The position numbers and the translations under genes were made by a program. From positions 1-11,981 of the forward strand of contig JAFXFY010000207.1 in assembly GCA_017513365.1 (NCBI GenBank): a stretch of DNA of 11,981 nt, in the 5' to 3' direction. Source of the DNA: Alphaproteobacteria bacterium (GTDB taxonomy: Bacteria > Pseudomonadota > Alphaproteobacteria > CAAHEQ01 > UBA3637). Positions 6,359 through 11,981 of the stretch are shown one piece after another (position 1 is the stretch's first letter; each line of letters starts with the position of its first letter). A model generated the notes under the pieces. That model made no database searches. It saw nothing but the letters and a program-made list of their open reading frames with translations, and had not been told where the DNA came from.

Positions 6359-7306
6359 TTAAAACTTTCTGGGATGCAGTGGTTTTGCGTCCCATTTTTG
6401 AACAAACTCAGTCAAATCCGCATTGGAATGTTCGGGTAAAACAATCATTAATTTAACCAATTGATCGCCTTTATCTTTAACGCCTCGTCCCTTTAATCGC
6501 AAGGTTTTACCTGAACTGGAATACGGCGGAACGGTCAAGGCTACCTCGCCATACGGTGTCGGCACTGTAATTTTTGCCCCCAAAACAGCCTCTTTCAACG
6601 TAATCGGCACATTTAATAAGACGTTATTCCCCTCTCGTGTATATAGGGCGGACGGTTGCACTTTAATATTAATCAAAGCATCCCCCTTTTGCCCTCCATA
6701 ACCGGCATCGCCCTGCCCTTTTAAACGCAAAGTTGACTCGTTATTAACACCGGCCGGTATTTTAATTTTTAAATTTTTACCATTAGCAAGTCCTACGGTC
6801 GTTTCTCCACCTGTAATGGACAAATCAAAGGCTACAGTCAAATTATAGGATACATCTTGACCGGCACCATATGCTTCATGCGTATGCGTGCGGCGGCGAC
6901 CACTTCCGGCGCCCATACCACCCATATTACCGAACAAATCGGAAAAATTAAATCCACCCATACCGCCACCAAACATACTGGCCAAATCTTCCGGATTGAT
7001 GTTATAGGTTTGATACCGACCGTTACCGCCACCGAAACCACCGCCAAAACCAGCTTGGTCATAGGCACCTGCTCCAAACGGTGTCGGATTACCGTTTTCA
7101 TCAATTAAGCCGTCATCATAACGTTTACGTTTTTCTGCATCCGATAAAATTTCATAGGCGGCACTGATTTTTTTAAACTTTTCTGCGGCCGCTTTATCCG
7201 GATTCACATCAGGATGCAGTGAGCGAGCCAATTTATGATAGGCTTTTTTAATTTCCGCAGAAGTTGCCGTTTTTGAAACACCTAATAAATCATACAATTT
7301 TGCCAT
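6359..7306 (-). CDS. DnaJ-like co-chaperone, CbpA type (no zinc finger)
   Basis: This 315-residue J-domain protein stimulates the ATPase of DnaK (Hsp70) and hands it unfolded clients in the cytoplasm. The J domain spans about 4-65 with the essential HPD at 31-33. A Gly/Phe-rich linker covers about 77-150, with Met- and Gly-rich repeats. The two C-terminal beta-sandwich client-binding domains follow (about 150-305), including LKIKIPAGV and LRLKGQG, then LRLKGRG. None of the four CxxCxGxG zinc-binding repeats of classical DnaJ is present, so it belongs to the class B/CbpA group, whose usual length is about 300. AAGGAG lies 9 bases before the start. It is transcribed alone from a good promoter and divergent from the cation transporter gene; whether it is stress-induced cannot be seen. 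Confidence 0.92.
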   Translation of the reverse strand: MAKLYDLLGVSKTATSAEIKKAYHKLARSLHPDVNPDKAAAEKFKKISAAYEILSDAEKRKRYDDGLIDENGNPTPFGAGAYDQAGFGGGFGGGNGRYQTYNINPEDLASMFGGGMGGFNFSDLFGNMGGMGAGSGRRRTHTHEAYGAGQDVSYNLTVAFDLSITGGETTVGLANGKNLKIKIPAGVNNESTLRLKGQGDAGYGGQKGDALINIKVQPSALYTREGNNVLLNVPITLKEAVLGAKITVPTPYGEVALTVPPYSSSGKTLRLKGRGVKDKGDQLVKLMIVLPEHSNADLTEFVQKWDAKPLHPRKF

Positions 7307-7329
7307 AATAAAATGCTCCTTTGATTCTA

Positions 7330-7358
7330 AATATACTACAATATAGTTTAAAATGCAA
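7330..7358 (-). promoter_or_regulatory. sigma70-type promoter of the dnaJ-like gene
   Basis: On the minus strand: -35 TTGCAT (7353-7358), 17-base spacer, -10 TATATT (7330-7335). Transcription would start near 7323, just upstream of the AAGGAG ribosome binding site. No heat-shock sigma32-type element is visible. Confidence 0.65.
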
Positions 7359-7366
7359 AAAAATCT

Positions 7367-8299
7367 ATGGAAAAGTTTTTAAAAATACGCTATAAAAACA
7401 CTATGATGCAAAAAAATATTGATAAAAACAAATTGATGAAAACGGCCAGTCATGCTTCTATGGCAACGGCGACTTTGTTGATTGTTTTAAAATTACTTAC
7501 CTTTTTAATTACCGGCTCTATGGCCATTTTATCCAGCTTGTTTGATTCCATTCAAGATGCCATGACCTCTACGGTTAATCTGATTGCCATTCGTCATGCG
7601 ACGGAACCGGCCGATAAAGAACACAGTTTTGGTCATGGAAAAGCCCATGCCTTAGGTGGTGTATCACAAGCCTTTATTATCGCCATCGCCAGTTTATTTT
7701 TATTAAAAGAATCTATCCACAGATTATTTGATCCTCAAGAAATCACTCAAATCGGGTTAGGGATTGGCATAACCCTTTTTGCATTGATATTGACGTTATT
7801 TTTAATCCGTTTTCAAAAATATGTTGTTCGTAAAACAGGCTCTTTATCCATTAAGGCCGATATGGCTCATTACACCGGTGATATTTTAATGAATGTCGGT
7901 GTGATTGTGTCTATGGTACTCAGCTATTATTTGGGATGGACCTGTATTGATGCATTGTTTGGTATTGGTGTTGCTGTTTATTTATTAGTGGTTGTTTACC
8001 AAATTACAATTGAGTCATTTAAAATGTTAATGGATACGGAAATGCCTCCTGCTTTTCGTAAAAAAATAACCGATATTGCTATGAGTTTTTCCGAAGTCAT
8101 TGACATGCATGATTTAAAAACAAGACAATCAGGGGATTGCATTTTTATTCAATTTTGTATTCACATGGATAAAGATTTAACATTAGAGCAAGCTCATACC
8201 ATCACTGATGAGATTGAACAGGCTATTATCAAAACAATTCCGGAGGCTCAGGTCCTTATCCACTTTGAACCCCATTTGCATAAGGAAAACATCGCATGA
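7367..8299 (+). CDS. Cation diffusion facilitator family metal exporter (FieF/YiiP-like)
   Basis: Inner-membrane metal/proton antiporter that would export divalent cations such as Zn2+ or Fe2+. It has 310 residues counted from the first ATG. Six membrane spans are expected in the first about 215 residues and a cytoplasmic domain after that. The transport site is complete: D60xxxD64 in span 2 (LFDSIQDAM) and H168xxxD172 in span 5 (HYTGD). The conserved loop PADKEHSFGHGKAHALGG (81-98) carries the second-site Asp/His residues, and the C-terminal half has the family's metal-sensing alpha/beta fold with several His residues. The start is uncertain: no good Shine-Dalgarno precedes 7367 or the ATGs at 7403, 7406 and 7436, and family alignment would also allow the later ones. 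A possible promoter is TTGATT (7321) with TATAGT (7342). The stop overlaps the next gene's start by 4 bases. Confidence 0.93.
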   Translation: MEKFLKIRYKNTMMQKNIDKNKLMKTASHASMATATLLIVLKLLTFLITGSMAILSSLFDSIQDAMTSTVNLIAIRHATEPADKEHSFGHGKAHALGGVSQAFIIAIASLFLLKESIHRLFDPQEITQIGLGIGITLFALILTLFLIRFQKYVVRKTGSLSIKADMAHYTGDILMNVGVIVSMVLSYYLGWTCIDALFGIGVAVYLLVVVYQITIESFKMLMDTEMPPAFRKKITDIAMSFSEVIDMHDLKTRQSGDCIFIQFCIHMDKDLTLEQAHTITDEIEQAIIKTIPEAQVLIHFEPHLHKENIA

Positions 8300-9852
8300 T
8301 ATTATCCGATCAAACCGACATTATTGAAGCCCTCAGTACGCCACAAACATATGGCAAATCCGTCAATAAGGTTGAGGTACATCGTTCTCATATTGCCATT
8401 ATTTTCTTCGCTGGTGATTATGTATACAAACTCAAACGAGCCGTTATTTATCCTGGGGTTGATTTTTCTACTGCTGAAAAAAGAAAACTGGCCTGTATTG
8501 CAGAGATGAAACGCAGTACCGTGTATGCCCCTCATTTAATTATCGGTGTTAAACCCATTAAGCGTTTAAAAAACGGTACCATTAAAATCGGTGGGACAAA
8601 CGGAGAGGAAATTGATACCGTTATTGTGGAAAAAAGATTACCGGATAAAGCTATTTTAAGTTTTGCCTTACCCTCCCCCGATTTTGACAGATTTGAAGCC
8701 ATGGATTTAGCAGAACATTTGGCTGATTTACATTTAAAAGCAAAAGTTTTTCACAACAAATGGGGTATTGACGTCATTCAAAATATCATTTTAGAAAATG
8801 AAGCCGTACTATCGTGTTTTCCAAGCTCTATTGACCTATCCTTGTTAAACACTCTGACACGACAAAGTTTAGAAATTTTAAAGAAAAATGAAAATTTGAT
8901 AAAATTCCGTCAAAAAAGCGGTTTCGTCAAAAAATGCCATGGTGATTTGTTGTTATCCAATATTGCCTATGACAAAGGTCAATTTTTATTTTTCAGTCCG
9001 GTAGAATACAACGATGCATTGGATTGTATTGATACCTTGTATGATTTAGCATTCTTAACAATGGATTTGGAATTCAAAGGGTTGAGACGCCTTAGCAATA
9101 TTCTCTTTAACCATTATATGTCCTATATCAATGATATTGAGGGTATATCCTTGATGGGATTATACCAATCTATGCGAGCTCTCTCACGAGCCGCTGTTTG
9201 TGCAAAAACCAGCGCGTTATTGCAAGGAAGTGAAAAACAACACGCCATTAATAAAACCAAAAAATATTTTGAACTGGCCTGTCGTTTTTTAATTGAGTGC
9301 ACACCAGTCTTGATTGCTTGCGGAGGATTATCCGGCAGTGGTAAATCCCGTATTGCCCGTGAAATCGGGGGATTAATAAATCCGGCGCCCGGTGCCGTTA
9401 TTTTAAGAGATGATGTGGTCAAAAAACAAATTACAGGTCTGGCACCACACCAACGCTTCAATAAAACGACTAACTCTCCGGCTTTTGATAAAATCGTTTA
9501 TGAAGTCCTCCGACAACAAGCCACCTGCGCTCTACAAAACGGTTCAAGTGTTATTATTGATGCTTTGTTTGATAATGAACTTGAACGCATGGCTGTTCAA
9601 GCTTTGGCAGATAGTCTCAATATTCCGTTTATCGGGTTATGGATGGATGCCCCGATTGATGTCAGAAAAAAACGTGTAGAATCCCGAAAAAAAGCACCCT
9701 CAAGCAATCGTAAAGAAAAAGAGTTAGAATGCCAACTATGCTTGGAAACAGGTCATATTAAATGGCATCAAGTTAATACAGATATGCCAAAAAATGATAC
9801 CTTACAACAAGTTATCAAAATTTTAAACGCTCATTTAAAAATGAATTTATGA
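8296..9852 (+). CDS. Two-domain protein: aminoglycoside-phosphotransferase-like kinase plus P-loop AAA kinase
   Basis: 518 residues in two parts. The N-terminal domain (about 1-330) has the phosphotransferase (APH/choline-kinase) fold, with the catalytic HGDLLLSN motif at 215-222 and the family block EYND..D..YDLAFLTMDLE shortly after. The C-terminal domain (about 335-518) is a small P-loop kinase with Walker A GLSGSGKS at 344-351 and a region resembling gluconate-kinase or zeta-type NTPases. This fusion is widespread in proteobacteria and commonly annotated as a bifunctional aminoglycoside phosphotransferase/ATP-binding protein, but its substrate is unknown and drug resistance should not be assumed. 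The segment before EYND reads FFSPVEYND, where relatives as I recall them usually have Asp (D-C-I-E-F-N-D). The start is fixed by AAGGA 9 bases upstream and by the ATGA overlap with the metal exporter gene, which implies translational coupling. Confidence 0.9.
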   Translation: MILSDQTDIIEALSTPQTYGKSVNKVEVHRSHIAIIFFAGDYVYKLKRAVIYPGVDFSTAEKRKLACIAEMKRSTVYAPHLIIGVKPIKRLKNGTIKIGGTNGEEIDTVIVEKRLPDKAILSFALPSPDFDRFEAMDLAEHLADLHLKAKVFHNKWGIDVIQNIILENEAVLSCFPSSIDLSLLNTLTRQSLEILKKNENLIKFRQKSGFVKKCHGDLLLSNIAYDKGQFLFFSPVEYNDALDCIDTLYDLAFLTMDLEFKGLRRLSNILFNHYMSYINDIEGISLMGLYQSMRALSRAAVCAKTSALLQGSEKQHAINKTKKYFELACRFLIECTPVLIACGGLSGSGKSRIAREIGGLINPAPGAVILRDDVVKKQITGLAPHQRFNKTTNSPAFDKIVYEVLRQQATCALQNGSSVIIDALFDNELERMAVQALADSLNIPFIGLWMDAPIDVRKKRVESRKKAPSSNRKEKELECQLCLETGHIKWHQVNTDMPKNDTLQQVIKILNAHLKMNL

Positions 9853-9883
9853 TATTTTTCAGTACATTAAAATTATAGCTTTC

Positions 9884-9920
9884 ATTTTTTTCATAAAAAA
9901 ATTATTTTTTTCATAAAAAA
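9884..9920 (+). repeat. Two 17-bp A/T direct repeats, period 20
   Basis: The segment ATTTTTTTCATAAAAAA occurs exactly twice, at 9884-9900 and 9904-9920. Each unit is itself a small T6-CAT-A6 palindrome. The pair sits between the kinase-like gene and the tRNA promoter. It could act as an A/T-only terminator for the upstream operon and as an UP-like A/T tract just before the tRNA promoter's -35; the second role is an inference from position. Confidence 0.7.
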
Positions 9921-9923
9921 CAC

Positions 9924-9952
9924 TTGCAATTATAAAAAAAATAGTGTAAAAG
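9924..9952 (+). promoter_or_regulatory. Promoter of tRNA-Arg
   Basis: -35 TTGCAA (9924-9929), 17-base spacer, -10 TAAAAG (9947-9952). Transcription would start about 8 bases before the mature tRNA. An A/T-rich repeat lies directly upstream. Confidence 0.65.
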
Positions 9953-9967
9953 ATATGTCATCACGAT

Positions 9968-10044
9968 GCGCCCGTAGCTCAATTGGATAGAGCATCTGAC
10001 TACGGATCAGAAGGTTGTAAGTTCGAATCCTGCCGGGCGCGCCA
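9968..10044 (+). tRNA. tRNA-Arg (anticodon ACG)
   Basis: 77 bases, cloverleaf complete. The acceptor stem is GCGCCCG with CGGGCGC, the D-arm GCTC/GAGC, and the anticodon stem TCTGA/TCAGA with loop CTACGGA, giving anticodon ACG, which after conversion of A34 to inosine reads CGU, CGC and CGA. The variable loop is AGGTT. The T-loop is the standard TTCGAAT and the CCA end is encoded. The T-stem is weak: GTAAG against CCTGC contains an A-C mismatch (10020 with 10030) and a T-G wobble, where GCAGG would pair perfectly. The gene has its own promoter and terminator. Its 3' end is duplicated downstream. Confidence 0.95.
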
Positions 10045-10093
10045 TAAAATTAAAACCTCCTTTTTTAGGGGGTTTTTATTTTATTGTGGGCAG
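10026..10093 (+). repeat. 68-bp direct repeat, copy 1 (tRNA 3' end plus terminator)
   Basis: It begins in the T-loop of tRNA-Arg (AATCCTGCC) and runs through the acceptor 3' strand, CCA, the terminator and the sequence ending TTGTGGGCAG. Copy 2 lies 162 bp downstream. The two differ only slightly, in the terminator loop and T-run. Confidence 0.95.
10052..10080 (+). terminator. Intrinsic terminator of tRNA-Arg
   Basis: AAAACCTCC pairs with GGGGGTTTT (one T-G wobble) across a 7-base loop, followed by a T-rich run. It starts 8 bases after the tRNA. Confidence 0.85.
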
Positions 10094-10187
10094 TGGCGGA
10101 TTTGAACTTACAAGGTAAGTTCGTATACGTCAGTAGACGCCTTTAGGCGGTCCGAACAACGTGAGGACGAGGGATAATATCCCGAGC
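10094..10187. other. 94-bp insert between the tRNA-derived repeats
   Basis: No reading frame or known RNA is recognised. Bases 10095-10113 are a reverse-complement near-copy of the tRNA T-arm at 10015-10034 (one substitution, one missing base). Next to it GTAAGTTCG (10115-10123) repeats the tRNA segment 10017-10025 in direct orientation, so GAACTTAC/GTAAGTTC forms a perfect 8-bp hairpin with a 3-base loop (10104-10122). Two further small hairpins follow: GACGCC/GGCGGTC with one bulged base (10136-10152), and GGGATA/TATCCC (10171-10183). It may be the remnant of an integrated element. Confidence 0.6.
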
Positions 10188-10255
10188 AATCCTGCCGGGC
10201 GCGCCATAAAATTAAAACCTCCTATTTTTAGGGGGTTTTATTTTATTGTGGGCAG
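10188..10255 (+). repeat. 68-bp direct repeat, copy 2 (partial tRNA 3' end plus terminator)
   Basis: It contains AATCCTGCC, the acceptor 3' strand CGGGCGC, CCA and a second copy of the terminator (10213-10239), but no 5' half of a tRNA, so it is a tRNA remnant and not a functional gene. It fits one end of a duplicated attachment site. Confidence 0.9.
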
Positions 10256-10278
10256 AGAATAATATCTGATTTAAAAAT

Positions 10279-10297
10279 GCCCCTTTGTAAAAGGGGC
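10279..10297 (-). terminator. Candidate intrinsic terminator downstream of ettA (distal)
   Basis: GCCCCTT pairs perfectly with AAGGGGC over a 5-base loop. On the minus strand it is followed by ATTTTTAAAT. It lies about 65 bases past the ettA stop codon. Confidence 0.6.
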
Positions 10298-10327
10298 GCT
10301 ATGTATATCTCAAAAAATAATTTTTGT

Positions 10328-10350
10328 GAAGGTATTTTTACAATACCTCC
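10328..10350 (-). terminator. Candidate intrinsic terminator downstream of ettA (proximal)
   Basis: AGGTATT pairs with AATACCT (7 bp) over a 5-base loop, 15 bases past the ettA stop. On the minus strand the stem is followed by TCACAAAAATTATTTTTTG, so the T-run is not immediate. It is a weak terminator or 3'-UTR hairpin acting ahead of the distal one. Confidence 0.45.
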
Positions 10351-10362
10351 CCTCTAAAAAAA

Positions 10363-11981
10363 CTACCGTTCAATCGGTTTATATTTAATACGGTGCGGTG
10401 TATCGGCATCCGTACCCAAACGGCGGTGCTTGTCGGCTTCATATTCGGCATAGTTACCTTCAAACCACACGACTTTGGAATCACCTTCAAACGCCAAAAT
10501 ATGTGTTGCCAAACGGTCCAAGAACCAACGGTCGTGGGACGTAATAACGGCACATCCCGGGAAGTCCATTAAGGCCTCTTCCAACGCCCGTAAAGTATCC
10601 ACATCCAAATCATTTGTCGGTTCGTCCAATAACAAAACGTTCGCGCCGGATTTGAGCATTTTTGCCATATGCACACGGTTGCGTTCACCACCGGACAAGA
10701 CACCGACTTTCTTTTGTTGGTCCGGACCTTTAAAGTTAAATTGAGATACATACCCACGAGACGGCACTTCACGTTTGCCGAGTGTCAAAATATCTAAGCC
10801 ACCGGAAATTTCTTGCCATACCGTTTTATTATCATCAAGTGCATCACGGCTTTGATCCACATACCCAAGTTTCACCGTTTCACCGACACGGAAAGTCCCA
10901 CTGTCTGGTGTTTCTTGACCGGTAATAATGCGCATAAGTGTTGTTTTACCCGCCCCGTTCGGCCCGATAATGCCAACAATACCACCAGCCGGCAAATTAA
11001 AGGTCAAATCTTCAAACAACAACTTATCACCAAAAGCTTTGCTTAAATTGTTGGCTTCTAAAACCACATCCCCTAAACGAGGACCTGCCGGAATAACGAT
11101 TTGAGCCACATCCGGTGTTTTTTCAACCGATTTCTTCAAGAGTTCTTCATAAGCCGTAATACGAGCTTTGGATTTAGCTTGACGTGCTTTTGGAGATTGA
11201 CGCACCCATTCCAATTCCTCCTTGAGTGTGCGTTGGCGTGTTTTTTCGGCATTTTGTTCAACCTCTAAGCGTTTTTGTTTTTGCTCCAGCCATGACGTAT
11301 AGTTGCCTTCATACGGGATACCTTCGCCCCGATCCATTTCCAAAATCCAACCGGTTACGTTATCTAAGAAATAACGGTCATGGGTTACCATGACAACTGT
11401 GCCGGCATAATTTTTCAAATAGGTTTGTAACCAAGCCACCGATTCGGCGTCCAAATGGTTTGTCGGTTCGTCCAACAACAACATGTCCGGTTTGCTTAAG
11501 AGCAAACGACACAAAGCCACACGCCGTTTTTCACCACCGGATAATTTTGTTACATCGGCATCGGACGGTGGACAACGCAGTGCATCCATCGCAATTTCAA
11601 TCGTGCGTTCAATTTCCCAACCGTTACACGCATCAATTTTTTCTTGTAATTCAGCTTGTTCGGCCAGCAACGCATCCATATCAGCATCTGGATCGGCAAA
11701 CTTCATATTGACTTCTTCATAGCGAGCCATTAAATCACGAATTTCACCGACACCATCCATAATGTTTCCCATCACGTCTTTTGTCGGGTCAAGTTGTGGT
11801 TCTTGAGGTAAATAACCCACTTTCACACCATCGGCGGCCCATGCTTCACCCGTAAAATTATCATCTAATCCGGCCATAATTTTGAGCAGCGTAGATTTAC
11901 GAGCTCCATTCGGACCCAACACACCGATTTTTGCCCCTGGGAAGAAACTCAACCAAATATGCTTTAAAACTTCTTTTCCAC
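10363..11981 (-). CDS. ettA: EttA, energy-dependent translational throttle (ABC-F), 5' end beyond the window
   Basis: ABC-F ATPase that binds the ribosomal E site and gates entry into the elongation cycle according to the ATP/ADP ratio. The frame stays open to the window edge, reading GKEVLKHIWLSFFPGAKIGVLG, which matches the start of the first ABC domain; about 20 N-terminal residues are missing, so the apparent TTG at 11952 is not the real start. First ABC domain: Walker A at 11890-11916, signature LSGGEKRRVALCRLL, Walker B DMLLLDEPTNHLDAES. The ribosome-contacting linker follows (EGNYTSWLEQKQKRLEVEQ to KSKARITAYEELL). Second domain: Walker A GPNGAGKTT (10939-10965), LSGGERNRVHMAKML, LLLDEPTNDLD. 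The C-terminus is RIKYKPIER, as in EttA. The first Walker A reads GPNGARKST: Arg replaces the invariant Gly before Lys. The promoter lies outside the window. Confidence 0.95.
   Translation of the reverse strand, partial: GKEVLKHIWLSFFPGAKIGVLGPNGARKSTLLKIMAGLDDNFTGEAWAADGVKVGYLPQEPQLDPTKDVMGNIMDGVGEIRDLMARYEEVNMKFADPDADMDALLAEQAELQEKIDACNGWEIERTIEIAMDALRCPPSDADVTKLSGGEKRRVALCRLLLSKPDMLLLDEPTNHLDAESVAWLQTYLKNYAGTVVMVTHDRYFLDNVTGWILEMDRGEGIPYEGNYTSWLEQKQKRLEVEQNAEKTRQRTLKEELEWVRQSPKARQAKSKARITAYEELLKKSVEKTPDVAQIVIPAGPRLGDVVLEANNLSKAFGDKLLFEDLTFNLPAGGIVGIIGPNGAGKTTLMRIITGQETPDSGTFRVGETVKLGYVDQSRDALDDNKTVWQEISGGLDILTLGKREVPSRGYVSQFNFKGPDQQKKVGVLSGGERNRVHMAKMLKSGANVLLLDEPTNDLDVDTLRALEEALMDFPGCAVITSHDRWFLDRLATHILAFEGDSKVVWFEGNYAEYEADKHRRLGTDADTPHRIKYKPIER

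Noticed and set aside
6217..6405. 62-codon open frame on the minus strand across the RNA gene
   Set aside because: It overlaps the end of the dnaJ-like gene and the 5' part of the structured RNA, has no ribosome binding site or family features, and the RNA's inverted repeats explain the sequence better.
8296..9852. Antibiotic resistance gene
   Set aside because: The phosphotransferase fold is shared by many kinases of unknown substrate. This fusion is a widespread chromosomal protein and nothing nearby suggests a resistance cassette.
10188..10255. A second functional tRNA gene
   Set aside because: Only the T-loop 3' part, acceptor 3' strand and CCA are present. No matching 5' acceptor strand, D-arm or anticodon arm lies upstream.
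10338..10553. 71-codon minus-strand frame overlapping the ettA 3' end
   Set aside because: It sits in another frame of the conserved EttA C-terminus and spans its terminator region, with no independent evidence.
11950..11952. TTG as the start codon of EttA
   Set aside because: The upstream frame stays open to the window edge and encodes residues matching the family (GKEVLKHIWLSFF), so the start lies outside.
1..11981. CRISPR array, insertion sequence or prophage genes
   Set aside because: No regularly spaced repeats, transposase, integrase or phage genes are visible; the tRNA-associated duplication is the only mobile-element hint.

Overview
The window reads as chromosomal, AT-rich DNA from a Gram-negative bacterium, most likely a low-GC alphaproteobacterium of the uncultured host-associated kind. 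This is inferred from the outer-membrane porin, the lipoprotein signal, the proteobacterial LeuRS and EttA proteins, and clean sigma70-type promoters. The exact lineage cannot be fixed from the sequence alone. Most protein genes are housekeeping or ordinary metabolic genes. The less usual material lies in the gaps between them.

Left part (1-3960). A terminator-like hairpin at the left edge is followed by a very small lipoprotein gene (+). A shared bidirectional terminator separates it from a minus-strand operon, leuS followed directly by an ankyrin-repeat gene (TAG immediately followed by ATG). leuS has a near-consensus promoter. Divergent from it is an unrecognised basic 166-residue protein (+), ending at another bidirectional terminator.

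Middle (3960-7310). An OprB-type carbohydrate porin (-) and nagB, glucosamine-6-phosphate deaminase (+), are divergent, with predicted promoters that overlap physically. Downstream of nagB is a gap of about 360 bases with no protein gene. Its minus strand encodes what looks like a stand-alone structured RNA: a 5' hairpin, a long closing stem, an internal bubble, an apical stem and a strong intrinsic terminator, an architecture resembling 6S RNA. Its 3' end and terminator are closely matched by the first 41 bases of the window, which suggests a second copy cut by the left edge. A zinc-finger-less DnaJ/CbpA-type co-chaperone gene (-) follows.

Right part (7310-11981). A cation diffusion facilitator gene and a two-domain kinase-like protein (phosphotransferase fold plus P-loop kinase) overlap by 4 bases and form an operon (+). 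Next is a tRNA-Arg(ACG) gene with its own promoter. A 68-bp segment covering the tRNA 3' end plus its terminator is repeated 162 bp downstream. The 94 bp between the copies hold an inverted copy of the tRNA T-arm and several small hairpins, which may be the scar of an element that used the tRNA as an attachment site. The window closes with ettA (-), an ABC-F translation factor gene cut by the right edge. Its first Walker A motif carries an unusual Gly-to-Arg change.

The genes do not form one pathway. Porin plus NagB plausibly serve sugar or amino-sugar use; LeuRS, tRNA-Arg and EttA serve translation; DnaJ serves protein folding; the CDF protein serves metal homeostasis.
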